From positions 4,903,081-4,967,080 of the forward strand of contig OY735209.1 in assembly GCA_963457665.1 (NCBI GenBank): DNA of 64,000 bases. The letters run 5' to 3'. The translations under genes and the position numbers were made by a program. Source of the DNA: Thysanoteuthis rhombus (lineage: Eukaryota > Mollusca > Cephalopoda > Oegopsida > Thysanoteuthidae). Shown piece by piece: positions 1 to 11,852 of the stretch. Below the pieces are notes generated by a model, which saw only the letters and a list, made by a program, of their open reading frames with translations, was not told the origin of the DNA and ran no database searches. Position 1 is the first letter of the stretch. Each line of letters opens with the position of its first letter.

Positions 1-427
1 AGTTTACAATGCAACAAGTGTCTATACTAAGTTAGTAATCTGCAAGAAAAAAAAAATCACTGATTTAAATTCTAAACTCGAGGCAGCAGACAAATTCAAT
101 GCAGGTAGCTGCATTTATTTTCAGTTGATTATTTTTTTTTTCTGTGATTATGGACCCTCATATCTTTGATAACATGATGGTTCATCTGACTTAAGAGATG
201 AAATCATGAGAAAGAAAATTTCATCCACTTTCCAATGGGATTTTTTGTTAATATATACCTTCTGAATATACAGAGGTACAGCCCAATTGCGAAGGTGGGT
301 ATTTAGCATTTTATATGGAAATTTCAAATACTTAATACTTCTAATCCTATAGACTGAGGATTCAATTACAGATGGATATATAGAGATAGACAGAGAATTT
401 GAACAGTTTTCCAATGATGAACGATTG
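1..427. other. AT-rich non-coding stretch
   Basis: No gene or repeat is recognised here. The longest open frame on the minus strand is low-complexity and has no family resemblance. The left boundary of the Tc1-like element follows. Confidence 0.5.
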
Positions 428-2043
428 TGTTTCAGAAAATTGGAATATTATGAAAAAATAGAATATCTATCATCTGACAAATTTGAACATCAAAATTTCT
501 ATTGTATTTTATCATTCTAACTTTGCTGATTTATTCCTGGTGTTTCATTGTTGCAATCTTGCAACACTGGTTCCCACTGACGGATTATGAAAAACCAAAC
601 ATCGAAAAATTTTAGAATATATTAATTCATTATCCAAATTTTATAATTGCGATAGAGTATGTAAATTGAAAGATGTGTTCGAAATGTCCATCTGTACAGT
701 AAAGGATTTATTGAATAACAAGTAATCTCAAAATATTAGAATTTTCAAACATTCGATACATGTCATTGTATGATTAATAAATTTTGTACACTATCTTTCA
801 AAGGGAAATTTAGTCCTGCAATCATGGGAAAGACTGCTAATCTAATGGTTGTCCAAAAGACCATTATTGATGCACTCCACAAAGAGAGGAAGACGAGGTA
901 TCACTGGAAAAGCTACTTGTTTCCAGAGTTCTGTGTCACAGTATCTCGAAGGAACGTCATCTAGATAAGCATGGTGTGGCCAAAAGAGGTGTGCCCACAA
1001 TAAGGATGACCACAGCCCTTAGAGAACTGTTACAAAGAGCTGTTTTGATAATTTAGATGAGATCTGTGAATAGTGGAATGAGTGTATCAAGGGTTACCAC
1101 ACAGTTTCTTTAAATGTGGACACATCAGCCGAGTATCTAGAACCAAGGTTCTTCTCAAATGGATGACCTGGATCAAGGAGAGGCTGAAGTGGAGTGTTAC
1201 TCAGTTGTCTGAAGTGCGGTTTTCTGCTGAGAGTAAGTTTAGTATTTTGATTGGAAAGCAAGGTTGCAGAGTTTGGAAGACAGCTAGAAAGGCACAAAAC
1301 CCCAGTTGTTTGATAACCAGCATCAAGTTCCCGTTGTCAGTGATAGTATAGGGCACCATGTCATCAGCAGGTGAAGGGCCTGTGTTTTCACTTGATCACG
1401 GGCAATGTAGCAGTCCACCAAATGACCTTGGAACCTTTCATGATTCCATCAGTGGAAAAGCTATTTGGTTATGTAGAATTTACGTTCCAGGGGATTTGCC
1501 TCTTGCAGTTAGCACGAAACCAGTGCTTGGTTTGCTGATTATCACATCAATGTGCTTCCTCGACCTGGTAAGTCACCAGACTTGAATCTCATTGAGAATT
1601 TATTAGGCTTAGTTAATTAGATGATGATTAGCTTGTGTCCAAGCAATTGGGCAGAGGTCAAGACTGCAATCGAGTCCACCTAGACATTCGTCTCACCTGA
1701 GCAGTACCACACACTAGTTTCTTTGGTGCAGCAGCATCTTATTGACTCCAAAAGACGTCCAATCAAATATTGATTGACATTCCATACACTTCTTTCAATC
1801 TATGGCCAAAATGTTCTATCGGAATGATAGAGTTTGGTTGTTTAAATATCATATTCTAATATTTTAAGATGTTCAATTTTAATAATCCTTCAATGGAAAC
1901 CAATGTTGCTTTGTTACACCTGCAAAATACTAGGAATAGATCAGTTAAGGTTGAGTGAGACTGATATGATCGAAAATTTCAAGTTCAGAATTGCCCGAGG
2001 ATAGATATCCTATTTTTCCATAATATTCTAACTTTATGAAACA
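428..2043 (+). mobile_element. Tc1-like DNA transposon with long terminal inverted repeats (degenerate)
   Basis: The two ends are inverted copies of each other. The stretch from TGTTTCA at 428 to about 503 matches the reverse complement of about 1965-2043, including a core like GAATATTATGRAAAAATAG followed by ATATCTATC. Weaker similarity continues inward to about 535 and 1934. Between the arms is a decayed Tc1 transposase gene (824-1773). The size of about 1.6 kb fits a Tc1 element. TIRs of 75 bp or more are longer than the short TIRs of the simplest Tc1 elements. I could not define a TA target duplication. Copy age is unknown, but multiple frame breaks show it cannot move by itself. Confidence 0.75.
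824..1773 (+). pseudogene. Tc1-family transposase pseudogene
   Basis: The reading starts at ATG 824 (MGKTANL, then VQKTIIDALHKE), the classic Tc1 opening. It later shows blocks such as WSVTQLSEVRFSAESKF and KAQNPSCL, then MSSAGEGP, and ends in RRPIKY with a TGA at 1771-1773. The blocks sit in different frames, so there are several frameshifts and stops. In the first catalytic block the usual FSDESKF reads FSAESKF, so the first Asp of the DDE triad is Ala. The family normally encodes a cut-and-paste transposase of about 340 residues that binds the TIRs through its N-terminal helix-turn-helix. It is oriented inside the element at 428-2043. Certainly non-functional. Confidence 0.85.
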
Positions 2044-3678
2044 TACTTGTATCTTGTCAATTTGTATCTTTAAGACATAAGAGGTTACAGCCAAAGATGT
2101 GAAGCTAGGACTTCGAGATATGACACAGAAAGTTTCAAGTATAAGTTTCCTGTAGGAATTACCTTTTACTTTTTGTCACTGCCCATAAAAGATATGTGCC
2201 CACCTATTCCTCATATATATCTTTAATCCTTCATAATGCTATAATGACCTCTTTTCTTCATGACTATCAGCAGCTATCTTCTTAATATCCATAAATACAA
2301 AGGGTCTTTGGACCCTGTAGTTACATTGCAAATTGAAACTCCACTAAAAACCTATTCAGGGGGTAATTTAAAAACAGGTTTTTTCTAGACGTGAGAGAGC
2401 ATAAATGTTGAAAATTTCAGCCCTGTAGCCCATTAGGTGCGGCCTATACATCTGATACATAGCCAGTCAGACCAACTTGAAAACTGAAGAAACATGTTTT
2501 GACAATTTAGGTGATAGTAGTTTAACAATTGATTCTATTCAAATGTTTCATGGTTTTATACAGTTTATTGTATAATCTATTATTTGGAGACTGATCAAAA
2601 GAAATGACAAGCATCTCTGAAATAACGACCATTTCCGACTCAGTCATTTTGAATGGCTAAAGTGGCTAGATTTTTTTTATTTTCAAGAATGGCTAAAAAA
2701 CGTAGAATCAATTTTCAGGTAACTACGCTCCAAAAACCCATAAAAAGGCTCCAGAAAGTATAAATAAATACGCAACATATTATGTTCAAATAACTTCATT
2801 CTCGCTCTTAAGGTGCCGTTATAGAAATATTTATTCCATAATTTATATTCCTACCCTATCTTCTCTGGAATTTGAAGGTCACTGTGCGCAATGCATCATG
2901 GTATTAGGGTCAAAAAGCGTGCTGATAGGAGACACCTAATCAAAAATATCGATATAGATTTCATTTCATCGTCAAAATCTTTACCTCATTAGTAAGAACA
3001 AGGATTGAAGAAAAATCTCGGAAAAAAAATTGAGTATACACTTCGGTAAATCGAAGATATTTACAAAAAGAAACGAAACAAAAAACAACACATTAATCAT
3101 TATTTCGTAAATAAACGACAAACGAAATTTGCGAAAACTTTAATGCCTAGATTTTTCAAATTACAAAACAGCAACTATTTTATGGATTACAGTTAGATTT
3201 TCATAACATATTTAATAAAGGACAGAATTTTTTCATGTTTTTCCCGGAAGTACCACAATGCAATGCGCGGAAAATTAATAAGGAAACCATCTATTCTGAC
3301 CAATACTATAAAAAAACGAAATGGGAAAATTTGAGGGTTTGAAATTTTTACAAATTAATTTTCATGAATAAAAAGAAATAAGAGAATTCACGAAAGAAAA
3401 ACATAACATTCCAGCCAGTGTTTAGAAATCAGTTTCATTCAAATGATCCTATTTCGACGGTTATAAACTCCATGTTTGCCTGAAGAAAGCCGGTCGTATT
3501 TTCTAGAGGAACGTAAATATTTATTAGCACCGTCTATTTCCTCACCCTTTCTTACTGTTAATTAAGGAATGACAAGTAGTTGCTCTGTGCTATAGATTAT
3601 CTTCCTAATGAACACTGCGATATTACTGTAAATATAATCTTGGTTTGTTGAAGAAAGGAAGTGCATCTTCTTGCTTAG
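2044..3678. other. Non-coding stretch with dispersed repeats
   Basis: No gene is recognised. About 2320-2500 (TTACATTGCAAATTGAA, then TTTCAGCCCTGTAGCCCATTAGG) resembles 4920-5060, so both are copies of one dispersed repeat. About 2650-2760 (AATGGCTAAAGTGGCTAGATTTT) resembles about 19690-19760. The rest is AT-rich and shows nothing specific. Confidence 0.45.
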
Positions 3679-4185
3679 ATGACATTCAGCAACATTTTTG
3701 TCTTCTTCTTACTAACAATAGGAACACAACAGAAAACAAGTGAGTTTTAATTCTATTAAATATTCATTATTGTCAAATTCCAAGTGATGACTTTATCGTT
3801 GTGAATTCGTCAGATTTTGGAATTTGAGACTTTTGAATTTAAAACGTGAATTATGCGAGGGGAGGTTAATGTGATGTTGTGTCTTGGTGTGTATTGGTTA
3901 GTAAACATTGAATTTCATATTTTCCCTGGGGTCTAGACTAAAATTTTCCTGGACTAAATAATACAACTTGAAGTACCAAACGGGACAAAAAGTTCTCTGA
4001 TTAGATTAAAACATGACAAAATGTTAAAGTAATTTGTGACAGTAAATGATTTTTAACGCAGGTTTCATTATCTGTTTTTTTTTTTTGTTTTGTTTTTTGT
4101 TTTATTGAAACAGTTTTAAACTCTTTTTTTCTGGTTTGTTTCAGTAATTCTTCTACCGAGTCTTAAAGATTTGCTTAGAATATAA
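3679..4185 (+). CDS. Candidate two-exon gene for a tiny secreted peptide (hypothetical)
   Basis: Exon 1 (3679-3739) starts at an ATG directly preceded by an in-frame TAG. It encodes 20 residues with the look of a signal peptide: a short polar start, then the hydrophobic run NIFVFFLLTIG, then TQQKT. It ends at a strong splice donor, AA followed by GTGAGTTTT, in phase 1. A textbook acceptor with a long pyrimidine tract (CTTTTTTTCTGGTTTGTTTCAG) ends at 4144, 405 bp downstream. Joining at that phase gives 13 further codons after the split codon and a TAA at 4183-4185, for about 34 residues, the tail being leucine-rich with two Lys/Arg. An AATAAA occurs at 4466-4471. Seen: ATG, donor, acceptor, frame. 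Inferred: that they belong together. The real next exon could lie elsewhere, or the whole thing could be chance. I recognise no homologue. Confidence 0.3.
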
Positions 4186-5189
4186 AACTATTTCAATTAT
4201 CACTGATTGTTTATTCATCTAATAATTCCACAATCCTCTAAACTCGGAATTACATCAACTGATACTGAAGTTGGAAGGATGCTTGAATGTTGCCCTGAAA
4301 TTTAATGAAAGTTAATTGAAAAATTGTCTTTTATGAACATTTTTGAGAGTTCAGAACTAAACTTTGATGATTGCCTTTCTTTGGCGAATTGTATCGACTT
4401 GTTCTGTAATATAATTCTACATTTTGCATTAAAAGATTCATATTTGAATTTGAAAAGAGTTTCAAAATAAACCAAGAAATGACTTTTCTTGGGTAGTATT
4501 CTATTTAATGGACATTTGCAATAAATGGAGAGCTTTCTGCCTCTTTTAGTCTGTTAAACCAAGGGTTTACTGTACTTAAATGTCAGAAAAATATACGCGA
4601 GAGTAATGATGATATCTTAGTGGTCAACACCCATGGAATTCCCACGGATACAGCCAGTCATGATAGTGTGGAGGCCACTGGGAAAGGGCTGTGTGTGATC
4701 TTCTTGAAAGCATGTAGAAAACTGATCTAGTTAGTTATTCAATAAAAACCAATTTGTGAACAACATTTTTTGGCAGCTTGCTGTGTTGGGGATCATCAAT
4801 TAAAAAATTGGTAAAAGGTGCGATCAATGAATAACTTTTCGTTAGGCAATGATCTCTAAAAAAGGTTGAATTTTCTAGAAACAATCTTGAATGGTACCAG
4901 ACACAAATTAGCAAGCACTTACATTGTAAATTGAACCCACCCTCTATTTAGGGTGGAGGGAATTTTCAAAAAATGAAAAAAAAAATTTTTCTACGCATAA
5001 GTAAATGATTAAAATTTCAGCCCTCTAGCTCCATTAATGCAGCTTGTATACATTAGAAGTATGACTTAAAATGACTTAAAATGACTGATGAAGATTGGAA
5101 TTTTCTAGTTCACAGTCACCATCGTATCAGCAAGACTCAGACCAGACATAGTTCCGATGTTATGAGGGACTGACGGCTGAGTATTACAG
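4186..5189. other. Non-coding stretch with dispersed repeat
   Basis: No gene is recognised. About 4915-5060 (TTACATTGTAAATTGAACCC, then TTTCAGCCCTCTAGC) is another copy of the repeat at 2320-2500. It sits directly upstream of the retroelement fragment at 5190. Confidence 0.4.
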
Positions 5190-5345
5190 AAAGGGTGAAC
5201 GTCAGCTGCAGAGGGTTTGCAGGTCAATCTCTTCACCCGGTCCTAAGATTCTGAAGGATCTGTGGATTGCAGGGAAAAACAGCGATCAGAAAAATCGTGG
5301 TAACTGCTGAGAGAGCTTCACGGTGTCTCTGGTTGAAAAGGGGGG
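5190..5345 (+). pseudogene. Retroelement fragment: C-terminus of a nuclease-like 'PVEVGCRGF' domain
   Basis: Plus-strand translation gives VNVSCRGFAGQSLHPVLRF, a stop, then a segment containing AIRKIVVTAERASRCLWLKR. This matches in order the ends of retrotransposon-encoded proteins I know from fish and invertebrates, which read roughly PVEVGCRGF..QSL....G......AI.....AEKAS.WLW.KR. That domain has a PD..(E)LTVPWE core upstream and is probably a PD-(D/E)xK-type endonuclease of non-LTR elements (inference). Only the tail survives, with an internal stop. The segment is GC-richer than its surroundings, as expected for an insertion. A second, inverted fragment of the same family lies at 15055-15440. 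Confidence 0.5.
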
Positions 5346-8300
5346 GATGAATGGTGTAACAGATCACCTGGACACGTTGAGCCTTGATCAACCCCAGCTG
5401 GGTGGCCCAGGGGAGGATGTATGGTGATTAAGACCCCGGGTTTCATCGCAGACAATGTGTCTTGGTTGCACCAAACGGTGTAAAAAAAGATGTATAATCT
5501 GATCATTGTGGTTTTTTGTGTTAGAGACTGCAGTTCAGTTTGTACGTAAATCTTAAAGATACAATTTGACAGTTGACTGAGAATGAATATGTTGAACTAA
5601 ATTAACTAATCCTTTTTGCCATCTCTTGGTTACGAGTTTGTTTCGGGTCTTCACTGAAGGTAAGATTCTCATTTTCGAGAAGTCATTGCCAAATCATGCT
5701 ATTCCACTGATGAAGGCATCTCTATTTTACCACGAACAATTGGTGAAACATTTTAGCTGCCTACAACCAGTTGAACTGGGTTATGTCCCTGGCACAGTCA
5801 TCTTTTGTTTTCTTGTTTGCTTTATGCAATGTTTCCATGCCTTCTCTGGACCTGGTGTATTCTGTTCAATGTTGAACATCTGACGCCAATTTACTTCTGC
5901 ACCCCTAGTCAAAAAAGTGGGTAATAATCAAAAGATATCAGAGTTTGGTAAAAATGTTGGGTACTTTCTCAATGATCTACCACAACTTGGTAGGAAAGGT
6001 GTTATTGTTGAAATCAACGAGTAATTTTTTGCACAACCTAAACATTATTTTGGCAGAATTGTATCTAAACAGTGGATGTTTGGCAAATATGAGCCTGTAA
6101 TGGAAAAGAGAATTTCAATTCTTTTTGGACAATGGGATGCAGTAACACTTTTGCCAATAATTAGGAAACGGATTTTACCAGGAACAGGTATTACTTTAAA
6201 CGTGTAGGCAGCCTACAACCAGTTGAATAACCAGGGTTATGTCCATGGTACAGCCAACCACTAACTACACATAGTGTAACTAAACACGGGTCACTATTAA
6301 ATAAGTGGAAGCAGTACAGCAATGTCATAATGCCATGAATGGGTCTACAAATAAAGACATGGTAAAAGATGACCTTCCTGAAAGAAGATTGGGCCTTCTC
6401 CATTTTATTATTTTTGGCCTCAGATCGCTTCTGAACTATAAGTAGAATTAGTTTTTATTAAAATGAAAATGATTAAGATAAACAGCAATTTTTTCTGCAA
6501 AAAAAATTCAAGTCAGCATTATTGATTACCTCCCTTCAATATAAATGATTATCCCCCCCTCCTTTGACACAGGCTCCAGAAGTAAACTAGTGTCAAAGAC
6601 TAAGTTTCAACAGTTTTTCTATTCTATGACGACAATAATGAAGCTCGAATAACTATAATGACGAAGTGATCACGCTTACCAAATTGTAGTCAGATCACTT
6701 CCTAAGTTCAGGGTAATATCACGTTTTGAATCATTTGCAAGTATATTTACACTGCTCTATACATACTACACTCTCTCCTGCTTTATAGGTTCATGTGCAG
6801 GTGAGAGTGAACATTCTTGGATGGTCGATGGAGTAGGGTGGCATGAGCTCTGACTCATTACTGGGCTTTCCAGCAGTTTCTCTAGTCACTGAGCCTCTGG
6901 GTTCTCAGTGGACCGGCTGACATCTGAGCAATCTATCCTACTGCTAGAGATATGGCTGAGTTGGATATAGAATAAAATCAGATCAGCTAATTGTCTGGAA
7001 AATCTTTCCCAAATCATATCAACGGGAAAAGAGCAAGGCTATTACAGGCAGTAAACCTAGAAAATCATACTGTTCATTATTAGATTAGTAGATGTAAAGT
7101 TGAACAACATTTTACTAATTGACTGCAAAATGGTAAAATAAAAATAAAATTTGCATGCACGGTAGTAAATTTGCTTCCCTAAATATCAACAAGAGTTACC
7201 TCCCTTGGTTCTTCAAATATGGCAGAATGTGGCTGAAAGTTGCTTCTCCCTTCTTGCTTTGTTCAGAAAATCATAGGATATCTCCCTGAGACGTTCAGAA
7301 GTTTGAATTCAAAATCATATTTCAATAAAGCTCTTCCTTAGTCTTACAAACGCATTGATGTCAATCCAGGTAATTCTTTTATCGATTAGGAATAAAGGTA
7401 AATGAAACAAACTTTTTTTCAGTGTATTTATTTTCATTATTGTGTCAATCAATGATGAGTACGCTTTTGAAAATAGGGTGTCGAAGAAATTTCAGGAATT
7501 CTATGATAAGCTACTTTTATCAACCACCTCGAGAACTGAAAAAAGAATTAATTTCCTCCATTCACTAGTACTGTTAGGGGGCTGCAATACACATGCGATG
7601 ACTATTCCTTTCATCAATTTGATTTTTCCTAATTAATTTAATGATGTTATTTTTTGAAAATACTTTCCTTTACTTTTTCTCATACATAGCATTTTGTCTT
7701 ACAAATTTGTCATCATCGGCGCAAAAGTTTTTGTATTAAAACTAGATAACCCTTTAATAGTTGAGACATAACAAACTTGAAATTAGAATATTTGAATTAA
7801 GAATTACCTAAAATGAATTAGTTTTATTCTTTGTGCCAATCCACTTATAAATAGCCGTCATTATTCATTAGTATATGCTTGTATAGGGCACCAGTTATAG
7901 ATGATTCCTATAGTGAAGGAGGGAGAGTAGTGATGGAAATTGGTTTCTGTGTAGTTACGAGATGGTGGAATCGTTGAGAACAAAGGATTTTGTCTCCACG
8001 TGTTTGGTTTATCCCGCTATATGTCTATGTCACTGGAAGTGTTGAAGGTGGATGATATTCGCCATGACAGAATGGAGAATATGCACAACAAGTATGGACA
8101 TGGACATTAAACTATTCATATTTGTAATAAAAACACATACAAATGATCCAACAAGTAGGAGGTACATTTGATAATAATACACATAGAGCTAAAATGAAAT
8201 ACTTGTAAAGAAACATTAATTGGATAGATTGTGAAGAGAAGAGGCCATTTTTATGTAGATTACTATGTATCATTATAAAGAGGGATGAATTGGTTATTGG

Positions 8301-9596
8301 GTTCTTCCGATTCATTACAATCAAAATAGCAAATGATCAGTTAAGGAAACACGTAAATCTCCTCACAATTTAGACACCTGGAATTGAAGAAAATCTTTCC
8401 TTTGATTCCAACCTCTAAAAATGAATTTTAAAAATTCCTGTTGATTATGAACCCTATCAAATAATTCAATTGGGAGAAAAAGAGAGAACTTTCTAATCCG
8501 TTCATTTAATTATCAAAGAAAATAAAAATATTTTCTTTAATGAAAACTGAATTACTATCAAGTGTGTCCATTCCTGATGTTTTCTGAATGCTCTCCATAT
8601 CAGAATTCATTAACTTTAGTACAGCAAATGGTGACTCCTTAAATTTTACTGTGCATCTCAAGAGAAAGAAGATATTTCATTATCAGTAATACTTTTAGTA
8701 GATTTTTTGTTTCAATGAAAAAGTATGAATTTAGCATGTATGGTGGCCTTTATACACAATAACTTATCAGGAGATGTTGAGACATTTTTTGATGTTATGT
8801 GCCATTTAGGATAATTATCCGGTGAAGATAGATGATCGTAAGTCCAAGAGAAACATGAGCCAACAAAAACAAAGCTGTTGCTGTTATTACATAATATATT
8901 AATGCTGACAGTACCTTAATTCATTGTTTGGAAGCCTGGTCTTTACTGCTTCATGATAGTGGCAAAAATCCATGAAGTCATCGAAAAGTTCAATGTTATG
9001 TAGAACCTGATTTTAAAATTATTGCTCCATTTTGTTATAGTAAACCTTTGGACTGGAAATCAGTTATTTCATACAAATACTTTTTCAAAAATTTTACTAC
9101 ACAATACTGTAATATCTATTTTCAAAAGCAGAAGATAGATTCTGACAAATCCATCAATGAATTTTCCTTAATGATAGCTCATTTGTTTTATTTACAGATT
9201 GTGTTGAGGAGAGAAAATGAATCAATTCCAACCAATCAAATTAACATCTCCATGAGGGAATACAAGCGATGGATGAAGATTGATTCCAATGCTGGACAAG
9301 GAAAATTTATCAATAAATCAAAGTTTTGGATTAGTTATATGGAACCAAGAAACTGTTTTGGTGGACATTTTGCAAGAAATACTATTATTCTGGTATTTGT
9401 GGATCTGAATTATTGTACGTAGTAAATATAAACATTAACTGAATGTACACAGAGGACAAAAAATATTCTTGAATTCTTGTGTAGCTTTAATGTATCAAAC
9501 ATTTGGCAGACAAGGAAAAAGAACTTGTGAATTCTGAAGATTCGTATTGTCAGTATTTGGTTTATTTACCTTTGTAAAAACCTAAGCAGATTGGAT
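5346..9596. other. Long non-coding stretch
   Basis: No gene is recognised. A shared motif (CCTACAACCAGTTGAA, then GGGTTATGTCC.TGG.ACAG) occurs at about 5758-5800 and 6208-6262, so both are copies of one repeat. TTACCTCCCTT occurs near 6526 and 7196; it also forms the arms of the hairpin at 28103-28161. The frame open at 9048-9422 has no ATG at its start and no family resemblance. About 6760-6960 is slightly GC-richer and contains splice-like sites, without a convincing exon. Confidence 0.4.
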
Positions 9597-10430
9597 ATGC
9601 AATCTAAAGACAAACCTCATTCTTGTGAAATTTGTGGATATTCATTTTCTGAAAAATCACATTTAAAAGTGCATTCGGAAACACACACCGGTGAGAAACC
9701 GTACTATTGTGAAATTTGTGGATTTTCATTTTCAGAGAAATCACATTTGAAAGTGCATTTAGAAACGCACACTGATGAAAAACCATACTATTGTGAAATT
9801 TGTGGATACTCATTTTCAGAGAAATCACATTTAAAAGTGCATTTAGAAACACATACGGGTGAGAAACCGTACTATTGTGAAATTTGTGGATATTCATTTT
9901 CAGAGAAAACACATTTAAAAGCGCATTCAGAAACACACTGGTGAGAAACCATACTATTGTGGAATTTGTGGAAAAGGATATTTACAGGGAAGAAATTTAC
10001 GAGTGCACTTGTAAAAACACTGGAGAGAAAGCATAAGTTTGTGAAATTAGTCGATATGCATATTCACAGATTTCATCTTTGAAATTACTTGAGCAAATAC
10101 TTGAGAGAAATCTTTTTCTTGTGACTTTGGTGGGTATGCTCGTACAGACTCCTTAGTAAACAAAGAAACTCATAAGGGAAAGAAACCATTCACTCGTAAA
10201 ATTAGTGGTCGTTTACGTTTGACTTGTACACATGAAAATCACAAGCAAACAGTGGGTGAAAAAAACGATCATTTTTGATGCTTGTGGATATGCATATTCA
10301 AGGAAACTAAATTTAAATCACATGATAATGCGTACAATGAAGAGGAACCATTTCCTTGTGATGTGTGTGGATGTGTTTATATAAATTCAACCTTGAAAAG
10401 ATGTATAAGAAAACATTTTACTGAATAACC
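9597..10430 (+). pseudogene. C2H2 zinc-finger gene, decayed
   Basis: From the first ATG at 9597 the frame encodes four clean fingers of the form YYCEICGYSFSEKSHLKVH, joined by TGEKPY linkers (one is TDEKPY). At about 9936-9944 the linker lacks 2 bp: codons for E-T-H-T-G-E-K have become E-T-H-W-stop. Reading on in the shifted frame restores a fifth finger ([17 protein letters not shown]), followed by stops. Further degraded fingers continue to about 10430 (for example CEISRYAYSQISSLK, CDVCGCVYINSTLKR). So this was once an array of at least nine fingers, plus strand. The four fingers are nearly identical, with contact positions -1, 2, 3 and 6 of K/S/H/V type, so they arose by recent tandem duplication. 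A possible acceptor (CCTAAGCAG) ends near 9580. A four-finger product could still be translated but is probably not functional. Confidence 0.8.
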
Positions 10431-10439
10431 ACTTAATGA

Positions 10440-11852
10440 ACTCTTTAAAAACTAATCGATGTTTAGAATGACATGAAAAATCACTTTCATTTTTCTTTCG
10501 AAATTAATTTAATGTCACTTTCTTTTCAACTAAATAAAAAAAAATTGATTATCAATGCTCATCAAAGATATTTTTGTATTATTTTTTCATGTATGAAACT
10601 CTGACATATTGATGTTTTTTCGATAACGAAAGTTATGGTAAAAGTAAACATTGAATTAGAAAATTGTTAATGAATAGTTTTGTATTAAAATAGATTATTG
10701 TTTGCTTTATAGTTTTGTCTTAGATATATTAAATGTACAATTAATTTGAAATATTCATTAACGAACGGGTCGGAGGAAAAATTTTTTGTCTAATTAAAAA
10801 GAAATTGGTTTCACGAGGCGGGTAATTAAGGTATTTGGAAGTGTCAAAAATTACTTGCAAAAAGCTTTTTTTTAATTTAAATATTTAACTTCTTTCAAAA
10901 AAACAACTTACTGTTCAATTGATGTAACTTAGCTTAGCTTGAGACCAAAGAAGGCGAGCAGCATTGCCAACCGTTAAAAAATGGAAACAAAAGAAATCAA
11001 GAAAATGTCCAGTTATTCCAGAAAATTAGCCAAATTTGAGGCAAAAAATATCGCAAAATATTCAGTTGTTCCAAGAAATTATCAAAATATTTGCTACATA
11101 TTATTAATCTTCATTTTTGAAAATTTTGATGTTTTGAATTTAGGTCCCAATACAGTTATTTGAATCAAAAGATGATTCATATGAACCGAGTCTCCTGAAA
11201 AATAGCAGAAACTAAGTGCCCAGTTTAGCCCTAGCATCGTAAATAGAACCCCCTATTAAAACCTTTTGACTTTTTTCTAAAAACTAACTAATTTCCAGAA
11301 GGTCCCAGGGTCTAATGAATTGGAGGCACCTAGAATTGAAAGGAAAAAATGAATCTGGAAATTTTTCTCCTACCCAAACCCACTAAATTCAGTACAGATT
11401 TTTTTGAAAATTAAAAAGATTGGTATTTATGTCAAATATTTAAAGAACTCACTTGACATGATACAACATTAACCCCTTTATTACTTAATGGTCCGAACTA
11501 AATAATTGTCTTCTACTATACTCCTAGAATGTTACTTCTGGTACATCCAGTTCAAAGGCAGTAACTCTACTTAGCTTAACAATTTCCCCCTCTGATCTCT
11601 TTTGCCTAATTGACAAAAGAGATCAATTTGTAGATGGCTTTATTGATGGGAAAAAGTTTCAACAATAAATTTAAGTCTATTCATCATTTTTTTGTCTTTT
11701 GTATAGAGAAGAACATGACTACGTTTAAGAGTCAGTGAAAATAAGCTATTCTAACATAAGGGAGATTATGGACCTTTTACAAACAAGTATTAGACTCATT
11801 AGAGGGTCAGACAAAATGATGCTAAAACCATTTCAAAGATCAATTTTCATTT
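10440..11852. other. Non-coding stretch with one dispersed repeat copy
   Basis: No gene is recognised. About 11225-11345 (CATCGTAAATAGAACCCCC, then ACTAATTTCCAGAAGGTCC) belongs to interspersed family A, described at 43250-43690. Confidence 0.4.

Noticed and set aside
6788..6803. 12-nt micro-exon (GTTCATGTGCAG) between acceptor-like TTTATAG and donor-like GTGAGAG
   Set aside because: Splice-like words of this length occur by chance, and nothing links it to a coding frame apart from a compatible phase with 3739.
9048..9422. 124-codon open frame upstream of the dead zinc-finger gene
   Set aside because: It begins with TTG, has no recognisable domain and no splice context; likely chance in AT-rich DNA.
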